A DNA stretch of 64,000 nt from Pseudovibrio sp947494035 (GTDB taxonomy: Bacteria > Pseudomonadota > Alphaproteobacteria > Rhizobiales > Stappiaceae), in NCBI GenBank assembly GCA_947494035.1, contig CANLTN010000015.1, positions 27,121 to 91,120 on the forward strand. The letters are read 5' to 3'. Shown here one piece after another: positions 17,586 to 27,104 of this stretch; position 1 is the stretch's first letter, and each line of letters opens with the position of its first letter. Under the pieces are notes generated by a model. That model ran no database searches and was not told the origin of the DNA. It worked only from the letters and a program-made list of their open reading frames with translations. Position numbers and translations under genes: made by a program.

Positions 17586-18482
17586 ATGAGCAAGATCGAA
17601 CTTTCCATTGGTCCAAACTTCTTCAACTGGTCCAACGAAAAACTCGTCGACTTTTATGCACGGATTGCTGATGAAGCGCCGGTTGAGCGCGTCTACATTG
17701 GCGAAGTAATCTGCGGTAAGCGGATGCCGTTCAATGACAAGGTGTGGCCTGAGATTTACGAGCGTCTCACCAATGCTGGTAAGACCGTTGTGTTCTCGAC
17801 CATCGCGCTGCCGGTGACCGTTCGCGATCGCAAATCCATCAATGCTCTGTCAGCAGATTGCGAGCTGGTTGAGGCCAATGATATCGCGAGTGTTTATAAG
17901 CGTTCTGGCCAGCCGTTCGTTGGTGGGCCATTCCTCAACATCTACAATGAACAGACAGCAAAGGTTCTCATGAACCTGGGCATGGAAACCTTCTGCCCGC
18001 CTGTTGAATTGCCGATGAAATCTGTGGAAGCGATTGCACAAGCACTTCCGGATCTAACCATCGAGGTGTTCGCATTTGGTCGTCTGCCGTTGGCCGTTTC
18101 TGGCCGCTGCTACCATGCACGTGCTCACAAGCTGCATAAGGACAATTGCCAGTTCATTTGTGACCGCGATCTTGACGGCATGGACGTTACGACATTGGAT
18201 GACCAGAACTTCCTTTCAGCGAATGGCATTCAGACACTGTCACACAGCGTTCAGGCAATTACTCTTGGACGTGACGAGCTGCTGACCAAGGGCATTGGCC
18301 GGTTACGCCTGTCGCCGCACAATATCGATATGATTACGATTGCGGAGATCTATCGTGACCTTGTGGACGGGAAGATCGAGAGCGCGGAAGCTGAAGCACG
18401 CTTGCAGGCTCAGCCTTTGCCGGGGGCTTTGGCAAACGGGTATGTCACCGGCAAACCAGGGCATCTGTGGCAAGCTGACTAG
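17586..18482 (+). CDS. ubiV: UbiV: O2-independent ubiquinone hydroxylation protein (U32 family)
   Basis: 298-residue partner of UbiU, starting MSKIELSIGPNFFNWSNEKL. Cluster ligands are the Cys in GEVICGKRMPF and three in SGRCYHARAHKLHKDNCQF and ICDRD, the UbiV pattern. The intact UbiTUV set in a strain with narGHJI indicates that ubiquinone can be made during nitrate respiration. A strong terminator follows. Confidence 0.95.
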   Translation: MSKIELSIGPNFFNWSNEKLVDFYARIADEAPVERVYIGEVICGKRMPFNDKVWPEIYERLTNAGKTVVFSTIALPVTVRDRKSINALSADCELVEANDIASVYKRSGQPFVGGPFLNIYNEQTAKVLMNLGMETFCPPVELPMKSVEAIAQALPDLTIEVFAFGRLPLAVSGRCYHARAHKLHKDNCQFICDRDLDGMDVTTLDDQNFLSANGIQTLSHSVQAITLGRDELLTKGIGRLRLSPHNIDMITIAEIYRDLVDGKIESAEAEARLQAQPLPGALANGYVTGKPGHLWQAD

Positions 18483-18502
18483 GAAATAAGATTAAGCAAA
18501 AG

Positions 18503-18529
18503 GCGGGACTTGGGTCCCGCTTTTATTTT
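18503..18529 (+). terminator. Intrinsic terminator of ubiTUV
   Basis: Perfect GCGGGAC/GTCCCGC stem with a TTGG loop, followed by TTTTATTTT. An AAAA stretch upstream makes it usable in the opposite direction too, for the convergent GntR gene, whose last codons it overlaps. Confidence 0.85.
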
Positions 18530-19203
18530 GCCGGTACCATACCTTCTATCAAATCAAAAATCATATCGCAGATTTGCTGTAGGGCCACCGCACGTGAGCG
18601 CTTGTGAAACTCTGTTGCTTCTGCTGCTTTTCCCGCCTTGATCAGTTTCAGCAGTTCCCAATGGTCCTGAGCTGAGTTCGCGGGCGCTCCATGGGTTTTC
18701 AAAAGCAGGTTTCGTGCCCGCTGAGACCGGTCCCACAGTGGCTGAAAGACGGTCCCCATGTGCACGTTGCCGCTGAACTTGATGATATCCTCATGGAACT
18801 TGGTATCGGCAGAGGCCCAAACACTCGGATCGCTGCGTTCCAGTGCCTCTTCCATCAAGGTGATCGACTCCCCAAGTGTATGGGCCTGAGGTGCATTGAT
18901 TGGCATTTCAGTAAGCTTACGAATTGCCAGCCCTTCAATAACTTCGAGAACTTCGTAGATCTCCGTGATGTCACCCACTGTAATCGGAAGAACGCGCATG
19001 CCTTGACGGGAGCGCATGACTACGAGCCCATCCTTTTGCAGCATCAGCATGGCCTCGCGCACAGGCGTACGGCTCATTTCAAGCTGGGTCGCCGCTTCCT
19101 GTTCAAGGACCTGTGTCCCCGGGCCAAGCCGGTTCTCAAGGATCGCTTGTTTCAGTTTGTTATAGGCGATGGAGACGTTGGACGTGGAAGACGGCATTTC
19201 CAA
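18523..19203 (-). CDS. GntR-family (FCD subclass) transcriptional regulator
   Basis: 226 residues. The N-terminal winged helix (about 5-75) includes LGPGTQVLEQEAATQLEMSRTPVREAM, the classic GntR helix-turn-helix. The C-terminal FCD ligand domain (about 85-215) has the acidic and His pattern DTKFHEDIIKFSGN. FCD proteins often sense carboxylic acids. Nearby catabolic genes are trans-3-hydroxy-L-proline dehydratase and glycerate kinase, but the YqaA gene lies between, so the target is a guess. Start at 19203 or at an in-frame ATG 6 bp later. Confidence 0.88.
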   Translation of the reverse strand: MEMPSSTSNVSIAYNKLKQAILENRLGPGTQVLEQEAATQLEMSRTPVREAMLMLQKDGLVVMRSRQGMRVLPITVGDITEIYEVLEVIEGLAIRKLTEMPINAPQAHTLGESITLMEEALERSDPSVWASADTKFHEDIIKFSGNVHMGTVFQPLWDRSQRARNLLLKTHGAPANSAQDHWELLKLIKAGKAAEATEFHKRSRAVALQQICDMIFDLIEGMVPAK

Positions 19204-19385
19204 AATTCAAGTTGGAGCAATGATCGTTTTTTCTAGCATCCGCTCTGCACATTGTCGATATTTCAGCAGGATGATAATAAACTTCCATGCACACATAAAA
19301 TCTATTTTACTTAGAGAACCTGTGGGGTTTTGATATTTCCACTAGGCAATATTGATAAGTTTTGGCCGCCTATCATCATCGTAGA

Positions 19386-19829
19386 TTACCCCTGCCAATA
19401 GATGATTGCGTAGTACAGGAACAGATATCGGGCGACCTTGCCGATTGAAACCAGCACCAGAAAGTTCACAAACTTCATCCGCAATGTACCTGCAATCACG
19501 GTAAGTGGGTCCCCAATAATCGGCACCCAGGCGAACAACATGGAGATTTGCCCGTAGCGCTTGAACCAGCGCGTGGCTTTTTTGTAATGGTGCTCTTTGA
19601 TCGGAAACCACGGGCGGTCTTTGTAATGAGAGAGAAAGCGCCCGCAATACCAATTGAAGACTGAGCCTGCGATGTTGCCCAGCGAGGCAGCTACAATCAA
19701 AATAACCGGGTTCCAACCGCCAACCAGTAGCAGAGCGCTGAGGGCTGCTTCTGATGACCCGGGAGCTAAGGTGGCTGTCAGAAATGAGAATGCAAAAAGG
19801 CCACCATAAACACCAAGAGCCACAAGCAT
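19386..19829 (-). CDS. YqaA-family inner-membrane protein (DedA/SNARE-associated-like)
   Basis: 147-residue membrane protein with four to five hydrophobic segments. ATLAPGSSEAALSALLLVGG, then ASLGNIAGSVFNWYCGRF, and an amphipathic WFKRYGQISMLFAWVPIIGDPLT loop mark the small YqaA branch of the DedA fold. DedA proteins include lipid flippases; the role of YqaA is not known. It stands alone on the minus strand. Confidence 0.8.
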   Translation of the reverse strand: MLVALGVYGGLFAFSFLTATLAPGSSEAALSALLLVGGWNPVILIVAASLGNIAGSVFNWYCGRFLSHYKDRPWFPIKEHHYKKATRWFKRYGQISMLFAWVPIIGDPLTVIAGTLRMKFVNFLVLVSIGKVARYLFLYYAIIYWQG

Positions 19830-19968
19830 CTTAAGTAAAACTCCAAATCACTTGATTACTAATATTTCACAGTGTCTTGAGCACTTCCCGCGTGCAGACT
19901 ATCAATGGGCTCTATTCGAAGATAATGAATTCGGAAATAAGTCATTTCAATTAATTCCGGAGGACATC

Positions 19969-20979
19969 ATGGATAAGCAACAGAAAATAACTGTCGTCAA
20001 CATGCATGCGGGCGGTGAACCACTTCGAATTGTCCGAAGCGGCTATCCGGAGATCCCTGGTAAGAGCATTATGGAGAAGCGCCGTTATGCTCGTGAGAAT
20101 CTAGATCACCTCCGGCATTTTCTAATGTTTGAACCGCGGGGACATGTTGGCATGTACGGCGCGGTTCTGGTTGAAGCATCCCATCCAAATGCGCATTTTG
20201 GTGTGCTCTTCATGCATAACGAAGGCTACAGCACTATGTGCGGTCATGCGATACTTGCTCTGGGTCGGTATGCGATTGATCATGGTTTGGTGGAAGCGAT
20301 CGAACCAATAACTGAAGTGCGCATTGAATGCCCTTGCGGTTTGGTGGTTGCTTCGGTTCAAGTTAAGGATGGCGTGACCGGTGCAGTTTCTTTTCATGCC
20401 GTACCAGCCTTCCTACACTCACGTGATGTGACCGTGGAGGTAAACGGAATCGGTGAGCTGTCCGTTGATGTGGCCTATGGCGGTGCATTCTATGGTGTGG
20501 TGCCGGCGTATATGTTTGGATTGAATGTTCAGAAGTCGCGGACACGGTATCTTATTGATGCGGCCAATGCTGTGAGTGATGCCATCCGATCCGTTGTCAC
20601 CCTTCAGCATCCTGATGATCCGGACCTTGCTTTTTTGTACGGCACCATGCTGACCGACGGAAATGATACTTACAGCACTGATCCAACCGCCAATGTCTTT
20701 GTGTTTGCCGACAGTCAGGTGGACCGTAGTCCGACGGGTTCCGGGATAGCAGCGCGGATTGCGGCGCAAGCTGCGAGAGGTCTGATCAGCAAAGGGCAGA
20801 AACGCCGCTTTGAGAGCCTGATTGGAACCAGCTTTGAGGGCACTTATCTCGAGGACACAAAATGCGGCGAGCATGATGCAATCATCGCGAAAGTGGAAGG
20901 CAAAGCCCACTACAGCGGTGTAGCCTCGTTCTGGCGGGAAGGTGATGATCCGGTCAAAGACGGTTTCTTGCTGAGATAA
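19969..20979 (+). CDS. trans-3-hydroxy-L-proline dehydratase (proline racemase family)
   Basis: 336 residues from the ATG at 19969, chosen because CGGAGGACATC precedes it; the frame is open 117 bp further upstream without a good site. Proline-racemase fold. The first catalytic residue is Cys91 in STMCGHAILALG; the second, normally Cys in racemases and epimerases, is Thr256 in DRSPTGSGIA. A Cys/Thr pair is the known signature of trans-3-hydroxy-L-proline dehydratases, which give a pyrroline carboxylate product. Glycerate kinase follows 40 bp later and may be co-transcribed. Confidence 0.85.
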   Translation: MDKQQKITVVNMHAGGEPLRIVRSGYPEIPGKSIMEKRRYARENLDHLRHFLMFEPRGHVGMYGAVLVEASHPNAHFGVLFMHNEGYSTMCGHAILALGRYAIDHGLVEAIEPITEVRIECPCGLVVASVQVKDGVTGAVSFHAVPAFLHSRDVTVEVNGIGELSVDVAYGGAFYGVVPAYMFGLNVQKSRTRYLIDAANAVSDAIRSVVTLQHPDDPDLAFLYGTMLTDGNDTYSTDPTANVFVFADSQVDRSPTGSGIAARIAAQAARGLISKGQKRRFESLIGTSFEGTYLEDTKCGEHDAIIAKVEGKAHYSGVASFWREGDDPVKDGFLLR

Positions 20980-21019
20980 CCTGCTGTAGTGTTTCAGTTT
21001 CAATCTGGAAAGGTCGGCA

Positions 21020-22309
21020 ATGGTCGTTGATCCGAAGAGTTTTCTGAGTGACCTGTTTCAGGCAGCCATTGAGCGGGCGCAACCTGAAAAGTGCATCCCG
21101 CAGTATCTGCCCGAGGCTCCCAAAGGGCGGCTCATTGTTGTTGGGGCAGGCAAAGCCTCGGCAGCCATGGCGCGGGCGGTGGAGGAGCACTGGGAGGGAG
21201 AGCTTAGCGGCCTTGTGATTACCCGTTACGGCTACAGGGTTGCTTGCAAAACCATCGAGATTGTTGAGGCGGCGCATCCGGTTCCTGATGAGGCCGGTTT
21301 GGCCGGTGCGCAACGTATGCTGGAACTTGTCTCGGGTCTTTCAGAACACGACACGGTTCTCTGCCTTATCTCCGGTGGTGGCTCTTCCCTTTTGCCTTTG
21401 CCGTTTGAAGGGCTTTCCTTGCAGGACAAGCAGACGCTCAACAAAATGCTGCTGCGTTGCGGGGCGACCATAAGCGAAATGAACTGCGTGCGCCGTCACC
21501 TATCTCAGATTAAAGGCGGGCGACTGGCAGCTGCGTGTTATCCAGCCAAGGTCGTGAACCTCCTGATCTCAGACGTTCCCGGTGATGACCCGATCAACAT
21601 TGCCTCCGGACCAACCGTTGCTGATCCAACCACCTGTGCGGATGCTCTGGCGATTGTTCAGCGCTATAAGATCCAGCTGCCGACACGGGCTTTGGAGATC
21701 CTTGAAACAGGCGAAGGCGAGACACCTGATGCGAGCGACCCACGTCTTGCGAATGTGGAAACACACATGGTCGCAACGCCGCAACTGGCTTTGGAAGCTG
21801 CTGCCGCGCTTGCAGAGGAACAAGGCATTCCGGCTCACATTCTTGGTGACAGCATTGAAGGTGAAGCTTCTGATGTGGGTGTAGTGATGGCTGGGATTGC
21901 GCGGCAGGTTACCTCGCACGGTCAGCCTTTCAGTGCGCCTTGCCTGCTGCTTTCGGGCGGCGAAACCACGGTGACGATCAACGGCAGAGGTCGCGGCGGG
22001 CGGAACGTGGAGTTCCTGCTTTCGCTGGCGGTCGCTTTGGACGGGCAGAAGGGCACCTTTGCGGTGGCAGGCGATACGGATGGTGTTGACGGAATGGAGG
22101 AGATTGCAGGAGCTTACTGTGACGCCACCACCCTTGAAAGAGCGTGGCGCAACGGGATCAACCCGCCGCTCTCTCTTGCCAACAATGACGGGCATGGCTT
22201 CTTCGAGGCCCTTGGCGATAGCATCATCACCGGCCCTACCCTGACAAACGTCAACGACTTTCGTGCGATCCTGATTGATGAGAACCCGAAGCCCGGTGAT
22301 GAGCATTGA
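21020..22309 (+). CDS. Glycerate 2-kinase (GckA/TtuD, MOFRL family)
   Basis: 429-residue cytosolic kinase forming 2-phosphoglycerate from D-glycerate. Motifs: IVVGAGKASAAMA near 40, LISGGGSSLLPLP near 115, NLLISDVPGDDPINIASGPT near 180, and the C-terminal MOFRL region GRGGRNVEFLLSLA and GDTDGVDG. Older annotations call it hydroxypyruvate reductase TtuD. GGAAAGG precedes the ATG. It probably shares a transcript with the hydroxyproline dehydratase gene, though no direct pathway link between the two is known to me. Confidence 0.92.
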   Translation: MVVDPKSFLSDLFQAAIERAQPEKCIPQYLPEAPKGRLIVVGAGKASAAMARAVEEHWEGELSGLVITRYGYRVACKTIEIVEAAHPVPDEAGLAGAQRMLELVSGLSEHDTVLCLISGGGSSLLPLPFEGLSLQDKQTLNKMLLRCGATISEMNCVRRHLSQIKGGRLAAACYPAKVVNLLISDVPGDDPINIASGPTVADPTTCADALAIVQRYKIQLPTRALEILETGEGETPDASDPRLANVETHMVATPQLALEAAAALAEEQGIPAHILGDSIEGEASDVGVVMAGIARQVTSHGQPFSAPCLLLSGGETTVTINGRGRGGRNVEFLLSLAVALDGQKGTFAVAGDTDGVDGMEEIAGAYCDATTLERAWRNGINPPLSLANNDGHGFFEALGDSIITGPTLTNVNDFRAILIDENPKPGDEH

Positions 22310-22328
22310 GCTTCGGTTTTCCTGTGCC

Positions 22329-23642
22329 TTACGCCAGTGCGGGTTCTGAATAGGTTTTCCAGAAACGGTATTGGGTCCCGAACATGCCTACACGATAGAT
22401 GAGGTCTGCGAAGATTACGCCAGCCAGCCCGTAGCTTAGAGAAATGCCGAATATGTATGCCAGTGGCAGGAAGACGAGCCACTGCGTGATTGCCGAGACA
22501 ACCCAGGCGCGTCCGAAGAGTTGGGCACCTTGCAAGACGTAATTGGTCACGACGCCTGCGATGTTGATCGGTAGGATGAGGCAGGCAAGAGCAAAGACGG
22601 TAATGAGCTGTGGGTCATCCAGAGCCTCTCCCAGCAACAGGAGCAAGATATCCTCCGAGAGAACTATGACGAGGATGGCATAGATCACCATTGGGTAGAC
22701 TGCGCCCGAGATAAACTTCAGGCCCAGCTGCTGTGCGCCTATTTGATCTTTGCTACCAACAGCCTGACCAACCTGATTGATCGCGACACTTCCCAGTGCG
22801 TTGGCCACATAAACTGGAATAAAGGTTGCCTGCGTAAGCACCTGATAAACCGCTAGTGCGAGGACACTCAGATGCCCGACAATCCAGTAGCTTGCGAACA
22901 GGCCCAGAGCGTAGAGCGTGATCTGCGATGCTGACAGAATGGCCTTGGTTGATATCTGACGGACCAGAGGAAGTGACAGGGTGCCAAGCTTCAGATTTTG
23001 CTGAATGATCGCGTGAAGAGCTGCACCAGCATAGAGCACTGCCCCGATTGCGAAACAGAGGAAGCTGCCAAAACCGATCCCTGCAAAACCAAGATTTGGC
23101 GCACCTGCCAGACCGAAGGCCAGCAACACTGTGGCTACGGCATTGATAACCTGAATTGCTATCGCGATGTAGAATACAATCCAGGATTTGCCAATGGAGA
23201 TCAGCAAGCCTCTGGTGTTGGCGCAGACATAGTAGAAGGGCGTTGTGTAGAGAACAAACTCCAGATACTGCCTCGCGGCGGCTCTGACCTCCTCATCCGG
23301 GTTCATGAACCTAAGAATATCCTCCAAGAAATAAATGGAGGCGGCAGTCAGGAGGAACGCCAAGCCCACGCCCATGATCATGCAAACAATGAAGGCGTCA
23401 AGAATTTCGTTGTTTTTACGGCTTGTGAGAAACCCAGCGGTGAACGATTGGATTGCGACTGAGAAGCCATTTGAGAAAGAAACCAGGACAAAAAACAACA
23501 TGCTGCAAATGCCAATTGCAGCGACTGCTGGTGCACCGAAGAAGCTGGAGACGTAGGTGTCTGTCCAGTTGGTAAACAAGGCGGCGCTGCCCGTGAGGAA
23601 AAGCGGTAATGCCCGCAGGTACATATGCTTAAATGAAATCAT
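22329..23642 (-). CDS. MATE-family efflux transporter
   Basis: 437-residue inner-membrane protein with about 12 hydrophobic segments and two MATE halves: one starting near residue 15 (FTNWTDTYVSSFFGAPAVAA) and one near 240. VYQVLTQATFIPVYVANALG and NQVGQAVGSKD lie at the start of the second half. MATE proteins use Na+ or H+ gradients to export cationic compounds; the substrate is unknown. The ribosome site is weak. It converges on the glycerate kinase gene, 19 bp apart. Confidence 0.88.
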   Translation of the reverse strand: MISFKHMYLRALPLFLTGSAALFTNWTDTYVSSFFGAPAVAAIGICSMLFFVLVSFSNGFSVAIQSFTAGFLTSRKNNEILDAFIVCMIMGVGLAFLLTAASIYFLEDILRFMNPDEEVRAAARQYLEFVLYTTPFYYVCANTRGLLISIGKSWIVFYIAIAIQVINAVATVLLAFGLAGAPNLGFAGIGFGSFLCFAIGAVLYAGAALHAIIQQNLKLGTLSLPLVRQISTKAILSASQITLYALGLFASYWIVGHLSVLALAVYQVLTQATFIPVYVANALGSVAINQVGQAVGSKDQIGAQQLGLKFISGAVYPMVIYAILVIVLSEDILLLLLGEALDDPQLITVFALACLILPINIAGVVTNYVLQGAQLFGRAWVVSAITQWLVFLPLAYIFGISLSYGLAGVIFADLIYRVGMFGTQYRFWKTYSEPALA

Positions 23643-24115
23643 TGAGGCTTAAACAGTCGAAAAAGAGTGGCGCATGAGCAAATCAATTTGAGCAGCATAC
23701 ACCGTTCTCAATGGAGCAATAGATAAAATACGTAATAACCCTGAGGTCTTGCGCATGATGAAAGCACGGAGTGACTAAGAGCGCTGCATTTGATGAGCTA
23801 CACTGAGAATACAGAGAAGAACCAGCAGTGCGGGAGTACAGGGACTTGGTTGCACTCAGGACAAGCGCATAAAAGCCAATTTCCGCTCTTCGTGATGATA
23901 TGCAGGAAGATTGAACAGCGAATTATCTAGTATCAGCAGTTAGGTACATCCCTTCCATCGGGTGCTCTAGGATGAAGGTGTTCATTTTTGCGTCTTAATT
24001 CACTGCCAATCTGAAGTAGAAATTCCTCGGGGGCTCGCACTGCTTTCGAGATGACGAGTTGAAATGCCGGTCACTTGAGTGCATCGCACGTGAAAGTACA
24101 GGAGCTAGATAGATC
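23643..24115. other. 473-bp divergent intergenic region
   Basis: No gene, RNA or repeat recognised. It holds the promoters for the MATE gene (left) and the DUF1028 gene (right); AGGAG for the latter is at about 24100. Confidence 0.6.
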
Positions 24116-24868
24116 ATGACTTTTTCACTCATAGCTAAGGACCCCAAAGACGGCGCGATTGGTATTGCTGTTGCGAGCCGCTTCTTTGCCTCCGCCGCAC
24201 TTGTTCCTTATGTAGGGCGGTCTGTTGCAGTTGCCTCGCAAGCCTTTGTAAATCCTGTTTGGGGCGTTGAAGGACGGACCCGTCTTGCGAATGGAGAGCG
24301 CGCGGCTGATGTCCTGAAAGACCTCATTAAAAGGGATTCCGGAGAAGCGGTACGCCAATGTCATATGCTGGACATGAACGGTAACTTTGAATGTCATACA
24401 GGCGACGAATGCGTTGTTTGGGCTGGGAGTCGTCAGGGAAAGTACCATTCTGTTGCCGGGAATATGCTTGAAGGGGAAGGCGTGGTAGAGGCCGTATTTT
24501 CCGCCTATGAGCAATCTGATCACCTCCCCTTTGCCGACCGCATGCTGGCAGCGATGAAAAAAGGAGAGGCAGCTGGTGGCGACAAGCGAGGGAGACAGTC
24601 TGCTGGCCTCGTTATCCATCGCGGTCAAGACTTCGCCTGGCTCGATCTTCGGGTGGATGACCACGAAGACCCGCTTGCCGAATTGGACAGGCTGCTGGAT
24701 GTCGCCAAAGAACGCTATCTATATCTGGCTGACTATTTTGCTACCCAAGATATTTTTGCCCGAAAGCTCGCGTGGGCGGGACTGGAGGAGACAATGATGG
24801 AGGCCGAAGCCAAACGCTTGGCAAGCGGCTGGGTGAGTAAATCTAAAGCAACAACAAAAGAGCCGTAA
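24116..24868 (+). CDS. DUF1028 Ntn-hydrolase-fold protein
   Basis: 250 residues. The N-terminus MTFSLIAKDPKDGAIGIAV is characteristic of DUF1028, whose Thr2 sits at the N-terminal nucleophile position of the Ntn-hydrolase fold. VASQAFVNPVWGVEGRTRLA and DECVVWAGSRQGKYHSVAGN follow, as in the family. The activity is not established; members often sit near peptidase or amino-acid genes. The last about 60 residues are helical and charged. AGGAG lies about 15 bases upstream. Apparently monocistronic, followed by a dispersed inverted repeat. Confidence 0.85.
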   Translation: MTFSLIAKDPKDGAIGIAVASRFFASAALVPYVGRSVAVASQAFVNPVWGVEGRTRLANGERAADVLKDLIKRDSGEAVRQCHMLDMNGNFECHTGDECVVWAGSRQGKYHSVAGNMLEGEGVVEAVFSAYEQSDHLPFADRMLAAMKKGEAAGGDKRGRQSAGLVIHRGQDFAWLDLRVDDHEDPLAELDRLLDVAKERYLYLADYFATQDIFARKLAWAGLEETMMEAEAKRLASGWVSKSKATTKEP

Positions 24869-24927
24869 TGTGGCATTGGAGGAGTTGGTCTTACGCTCAT
24901 AGGTGTCTGAACTACAGTCATATTGCA

Positions 24928-25036
24928 TTTAGAGCATGTTGCGTTGAGATGAATTCACGCAGCATGCTCTAAACGTCAATTTTCTCGCGTATCATTCTCC
25001 AAAAAAAATCGGACACACATTTCGGGAATACGCTCT
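24928..25036. repeat. Dispersed inverted repeat, copy A
   Basis: Perfect 11-bp arms TTTAGAGCATG (24928-24938) and CATGCTCTAAA (24963-24973), extended inward by TGCGT/ACGCA. A degenerate second unit runs to CGCTCTAG, abutting the stop codon of the PhyH gene. Related sequence occurs near 35582 and 39204. Confidence 0.75.
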
Positions 25037-25832
25037 AGCGTTTGTAGATGATCGGGAACCAGTCTTCGCGCAGGACTTGTCCGGGTTTCATCTCGTGACC
25101 CGGAAATGGAGGTGATGTGCGGCCAGGGCGTTCGATGTAGCGGGCATCATCGCCCAGCAAACGCAGGGAGAAAGCGCGGCGGCGCTTATCGGTCGTGTTA
25201 CCACGTGCGCCATGCAGGACGTAGTAGTTGAACGCGACCGCGTCTCCCGGCTCCATCTCCCACTCACGGATCGGCATACCCTCTGCGTCCGGATCAGGGA
25301 CGGGCATGTATTCCTCACTGTCGGCATAAAAGTTTTGCTCGGAAAGCCAGCGGGTTGGGAGCACGGGTTTTTCCCAAAGGTGTGATCCGGCAACGCAGCG
25401 CAAGGTGGCGTCTGTTACAGGGTCCATGGGCGACCAAAAGCTGACAGTCTGCTTGCCCTCAACGAAATAGTAGGGGCCATCCTGATGCCATGGTGTGGTT
25501 TTGTTGGTTCCCGGTTCTTTGACCAGCACGTGGTCGTGGAACATCTGAACGGTTTGGGATTGCATCAGGTCGGCTGCTGCCTCGGCCACCGATGAGCTGT
25601 TCACCACCTCAACAAATTCTGGAATGCGCTGCCAGTTGCAGTAATCATCGAAGAAGCGACCACCCTCGCCTTTCTTCAGGTTTTCCGCCGCGTATTCACC
25701 CGGCTCCGTCATGTTTCGCTCAATCCCTGCCCTAATCTGATCGATATGATCCTTGAAGAGGCCTTTGATCAGAACGACACCATCACGTTGATAGCTGTCG
25801 ATATGGTCCTGAGTGATAAGTGACGATGTCAT
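25035..25832 (-). CDS. Phytanoyl-CoA dioxygenase (PhyH) family protein
   Basis: 265 residues from the ATG at 25832, chosen for GGGAGGGACC just upstream; the frame is open 63 bp further. Fe(II)/2-oxoglutarate dioxygenase fold. The first iron ligands are in TPWHQDGPYYF (HxD); the distal His lies in YYVLHGARGNTT, followed by the 2-oxoglutarate Arg region DKRRRAFSLRL. The family includes phytanoyl-CoA, ectoine and many small-molecule hydroxylases; nothing here fixes the substrate. Next upstream gene, 90 bp away, is psd. Confidence 0.88.
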   Translation of the reverse strand: MTSSLITQDHIDSYQRDGVVLIKGLFKDHIDQIRAGIERNMTEPGEYAAENLKKGEGGRFFDDYCNWQRIPEFVEVVNSSSVAEAAADLMQSQTVQMFHDHVLVKEPGTNKTTPWHQDGPYYFVEGKQTVSFWSPMDPVTDATLRCVAGSHLWEKPVLPTRWLSEQNFYADSEEYMPVPDPDAEGMPIREWEMEPGDAVAFNYYVLHGARGNTTDKRRRAFSLRLLGDDARYIERPGRTSPPFPGHEMKPGQVLREDWFPIIYKR

Positions 25833-25922
25833 GGTCCCTCCCGTCTGTTCGCCAAGCAGACAGTCTGGACCGAGTTCTATCCGGGATAAATACAACTTAT
25901 GCTGGGAGGCATTGAGATTTGC

Positions 25923-26816
25923 TCAGGCAACTGTTGCGAAGGGCTGGCCGACCTTGACCAGCGTTTCCTTGCCTGCTGCACTGTTGGCAACGAGGTCTTC
26001 GCTGAAGTTCACCGTTCCCGGCTCAAACACGACGACAACGGTAGAGCCGCCGAACTTGAAGTAGCCTTTTTCGTCCATCTTTGCGACGTGGCCCGAGGTT
26101 TTGGTGTTTACGATGCTACCCACCCCAAAAGCGCCCACTTCCACGTAGCACATGGTGCCCGCATTCTCTGTTTTGATGAGCGTGTAGCTGCGTTTGTTTT
26201 CGCCAAACACATCGGGTCCGGCACCCAGTGCGATCGGGCTTACGGAGTGATAGGTGCCCGGAATGTCGTTTGCATCAACGATCTCGCCAGCGCATGGGAA
26301 GTGGTAGCGGTGATAGTCTGCCGGACACAGACGCACGATTGCCAGTGCGCCGCCGATAAACCGGTCCGCAATGCCCGGTAGCATTTTGCGGATGGAGAAC
26401 GGGTGGCCTTTGACCGGAATAAAGGTGTCTTCATCCAACTGCGGGAATACCAGCACGCGGCCATCTGCCGGGCTGACGATGGTCTCTGCAGCTTCATCAT
26501 ACGGGCGGGTGCCGTCCTTCAAATGTCGGTAGAAGAACTCGTTGAAGGAGCCGAAGCTGTCTTGAGGGTCTGCAAACTCGGAAGTGTCGATACTCAGCTC
26601 ATCGATGGTCTTCTGGATTTGACCTTTAGAGAGCGAGCTGTCGAAGAACCATCCCATGGCCTTGCTGAGAAAAGCAGAGCGGAACATCAGCTTTTCGATC
26701 AGGCCGGAGCTGGAATCCTGATAGGCCCAGCGAACCCACTTCTCCCCCAGAATCGTTTCTTCAAACTCTCTGCCGGTTTCACGGTCGATAACGATAACGG
26801 GTTGTTTCTGAGACAT
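25923..26816 (-). CDS. psd: Phosphatidylserine decarboxylase proenzyme
   Basis: 297-residue Psd that makes phosphatidylethanolamine at the inner membrane. The self-cleavage site is visible as FGGST at residues 255-259, cutting between Gly and Ser to form the pyruvoyl group. Other motifs are VSPADGRVLVFP near 113 and ADYHRYHFPCAGE near 166, with the catalytic His. The GGST form of the usual LGST site fits the longer type II Psd proteins. No pssA gene is adjacent, unlike in many alphaproteobacteria. Confidence 0.93.
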   Translation of the reverse strand: MSQKQPVIVIDRETGREFEETILGEKWVRWAYQDSSSGLIEKLMFRSAFLSKAMGWFFDSSLSKGQIQKTIDELSIDTSEFADPQDSFGSFNEFFYRHLKDGTRPYDEAAETIVSPADGRVLVFPQLDEDTFIPVKGHPFSIRKMLPGIADRFIGGALAIVRLCPADYHRYHFPCAGEIVDANDIPGTYHSVSPIALGAGPDVFGENKRSYTLIKTENAGTMCYVEVGAFGVGSIVNTKTSGHVAKMDEKGYFKFGGSTVVVVFEPGTVNFSEDLVANSAAGKETLVKVGQPFATVA

Positions 26817-27104
26817 CTGGCAGCCTTATTCGCGAATGACGTGGCTTTACTAGGTGAGTTACCCGGAGAAGGCAAGCCAAACAGCCCGTAAGCTTCATTG
26901 ACATTCGTGTCGGCGGTGCAGGCGTTCAAAACCGCGTTGCAGAAGCTGCAAACCGCAGTGAAACGCTGGGGTTTCTTTCAGCGAAGGAGCAAAATTCCTT
27001 GGTGTTTCAGCATTTGTTGCAATCTGTGTTTGAATAGGTTTTGCAATATTTGTTTGCAATCCTGCGCCGACACGATGCCTTTTAGTTCGGGATTGGAACG
27101 CAGA

